Origin: JAAZZIT01 sp964480525 | Lineage (GTDB): Bacteria > Bacillota > Clostridia > Oscillospirales > Ruminococcaceae | Assembly (NCBI GenBank): GCA_964480525.1 | Contig: CAYZOV010000024.1 | Location: 1-25,304 of the forward strand | DNA length: 25,304 bases | Direction of reading: 5' to 3' | In this document: positions 24,604 through 25,304 of the stretch, in pieces | Layout of the letters: every line of letters begins with the position of its first letter | Numbering within the stretch: the stretch's first letter is position 1 | Notes under the pieces: model-generated | Told to the model about the DNA's origin: nothing | Seen by the model: only the letters and a program-made list of their open reading frames with translations | The model's database searches: none | Translations under genes and position numbers: made by a program

Positions 24604-24985
24604 CTAACTTAAAAACTTCGTCAGAACATAAAAGTTTCGGTCAAGCCTTTGAAAAGGCTTGTAGGTTTCCAAAGGGCGAAGCCCTTTGGTCGCCGTCCGC
24701 AGACGGCGAAACGCCCCTATACCATTAAGCGTTTTTCGGGGGGGATAAACGAAAACGCTAAAGCGTTTTCGTTTTGGAGATTTTGTTTTGCCGTCAACAC
24801 CGACGGCAATTTTGCTTCGCAAAACCACAAAACTCCCTTTGTAAAGCCATTATGTTTTTGCGATGGGGGACTTTTCAAGTAAAAAGTCCCCCTACTTGCA
24901 AGGTTTAACAAACTTCCCTCGCAAAATAGTCCGGTGGACTATTTTGCGACGAACAAAGTTTGACCGCTTTAAAAAGCTAGGCAAA
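24604..24985 (+). repeat. Outer hairpin-chain module, copy F, split by the junction module
   Basis: Forward copy closest to copy D. The left arm of the GCCA-loop hairpin is missing: the junction module sits where GCAAAAACATA should be, and the right arm (TTATGTTTTTGC) remains at about 24850-24861. The 14-bp hairpin is intact (24919-24949). Confidence 0.82.
24747..24837 (+). repeat. Junction module, copy 2 (nested)
   Basis: Almost identical to 6048-6137, here with a perfect palindrome AAACGAAAACGCT/AGCGTTTTCGTTT. The enclosing stem GGAGATTTTG/CAAAACTCC and its two inner hairpins are kept. Confidence 0.8.
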
Positions 24986-25014
24986 CTTTCTTGTCGGCAA
25001 CTAAAGTTTGCCAG

Positions 25015-25120
25015 TAGGGGGCGTTGCCCCCTAAGTGACTTTGTTTTGACTAAAGTTTGTGATAACCCCCAGTTACTTTTGTAAAGTAGTCAAAGTCTGT
25101 CCGTAGGAGCTATGCTCCTA
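25015..25120. repeat. Pair of slot hairpins in element 3
   Basis: TAGGGGGC/GCCCCCTA with loop GTT (25015-25033) and TAGGAGC/GCTCCTA with loop TAT (25104-25120). Each follows AAAGTYTGYC, as do the hairpins at 5909-5926 and 16578-16594 and, inverted, the one at 6663-6679. Confidence 0.7.
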
Positions 25121-25248
25121 TGTGACTTTGATAAAGAGAAAAGTTTTTTTCTTAAAAGTGGGAAAACCAACTAGGAAAAGGGGGAGTTTTTCATGTTACG
25201 ACGTTCGTCTCCACACGAAAAACAAGAAAAAAGCCCTCAAAAATCGAG

Positions 25249-25304
25249 ACATTAGACAAGATTTCAGCAATTGCAAACCCGTCTGTACGCACAAACCAGA
25301 GTTT
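25249..25304 (+). repeat. Spacer module, copy 2
   Basis: Matches 16724-16776 over its visible length and is cut by the window end. Confidence 0.8.

Larger units (their letters stand above)
24500..25304. repeat. Element 3: non-coding mosaic hairpin element, cut by the window end
   Basis: About 800 nt without a gene. Left tip TGTAGCTGTAACTCTGCCGT (from 24532) with outer GGGTTTGTGACCGC (from about 24502), then outer module F carrying a nested junction module (24747-24837), two slot hairpins (25015-25033 and 25104-25120), a short match to the inner module (AAAACCAACTAGGAAAAGGG, near 25164-25183), and the spacer module at the very end. The order equals element 2, so the 170-bp module and an inverted outer module should follow outside the window. 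Confidence 0.78.

Overview
The window looks like a chromosomal segment of a low-to-moderate GC Gram-positive anaerobe, most likely a Clostridia member of the Oscillospiraceae/Ruminococcus type from gut or rumen. The basis is indirect. It carries strong AAAGGAG-like ribosome sites, sigma-A promoters with 17-nt spacers and often an extended -10, a T-box leader before pheST, a lipoprotein sugar-binding protein, a cytoplasmic GH43 enzyme and a paaK-ACT pair. No gene here fixes the genus.

Layout, left to right. The 3' end of an aldo/keto reductase gene (1-228) is followed by a minus-strand tRNA-Thr cluster: one intact tRNA-Thr(CGU), one copy split by a 113-nt insert in the anticodon loop, and one 5' fragment. 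A lipoprotein solute-binding protein follows, with a CcpA/LacI-type site inside its promoter. Next is a minus-strand PAS-GGDEF-EAL-PAS protein with a degenerate GGDEF motif and an intact EAL site. A non-coding stretch of about 2 kb (element 1) separates it from an operon of a dynamin-like GTPase, an M48-fold protein without its zinc motif, and a second dynamin-like GTPase. Then come phenylacetate-CoA ligase, a tandem-ACT protein and a sodium:solute symporter, followed by a second non-coding element (element 2). The T-box leader with pheS-pheT, then pyk, then a minus-strand GH43 glycosidase complete the genes. A third copy of the element (element 3) runs off the right end.

The most unusual feature is this dispersed non-coding element. 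Three copies (about 5368-7350, 16165-17400 and 24500 to the window end) share one module order: a hairpin-rich outer module, an inner module containing a conserved hairpin, a spacer module, a further module of about 170 bp, then an inverted outer module. The outer module is a chain of at least six hairpins. Between copies several stems change sequence on both arms together, while loops such as GCCA and CGCA stay the same. That is covariation within one genome. No transposase or credible protein lies inside. It resembles BIME/REPIN-type mosaic elements in style, but I do not recognise the family.

Working together: pheST is presumably controlled by uncharged tRNA-Phe through the T-box. The two dynamins and the inactive M48 protein look like a membrane-remodelling or stress-response unit. 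paaK-ACT-symporter may handle arylacetates. The sugar-binding protein and GH43 fit a plant-polysaccharide lifestyle, although they are not adjacent.
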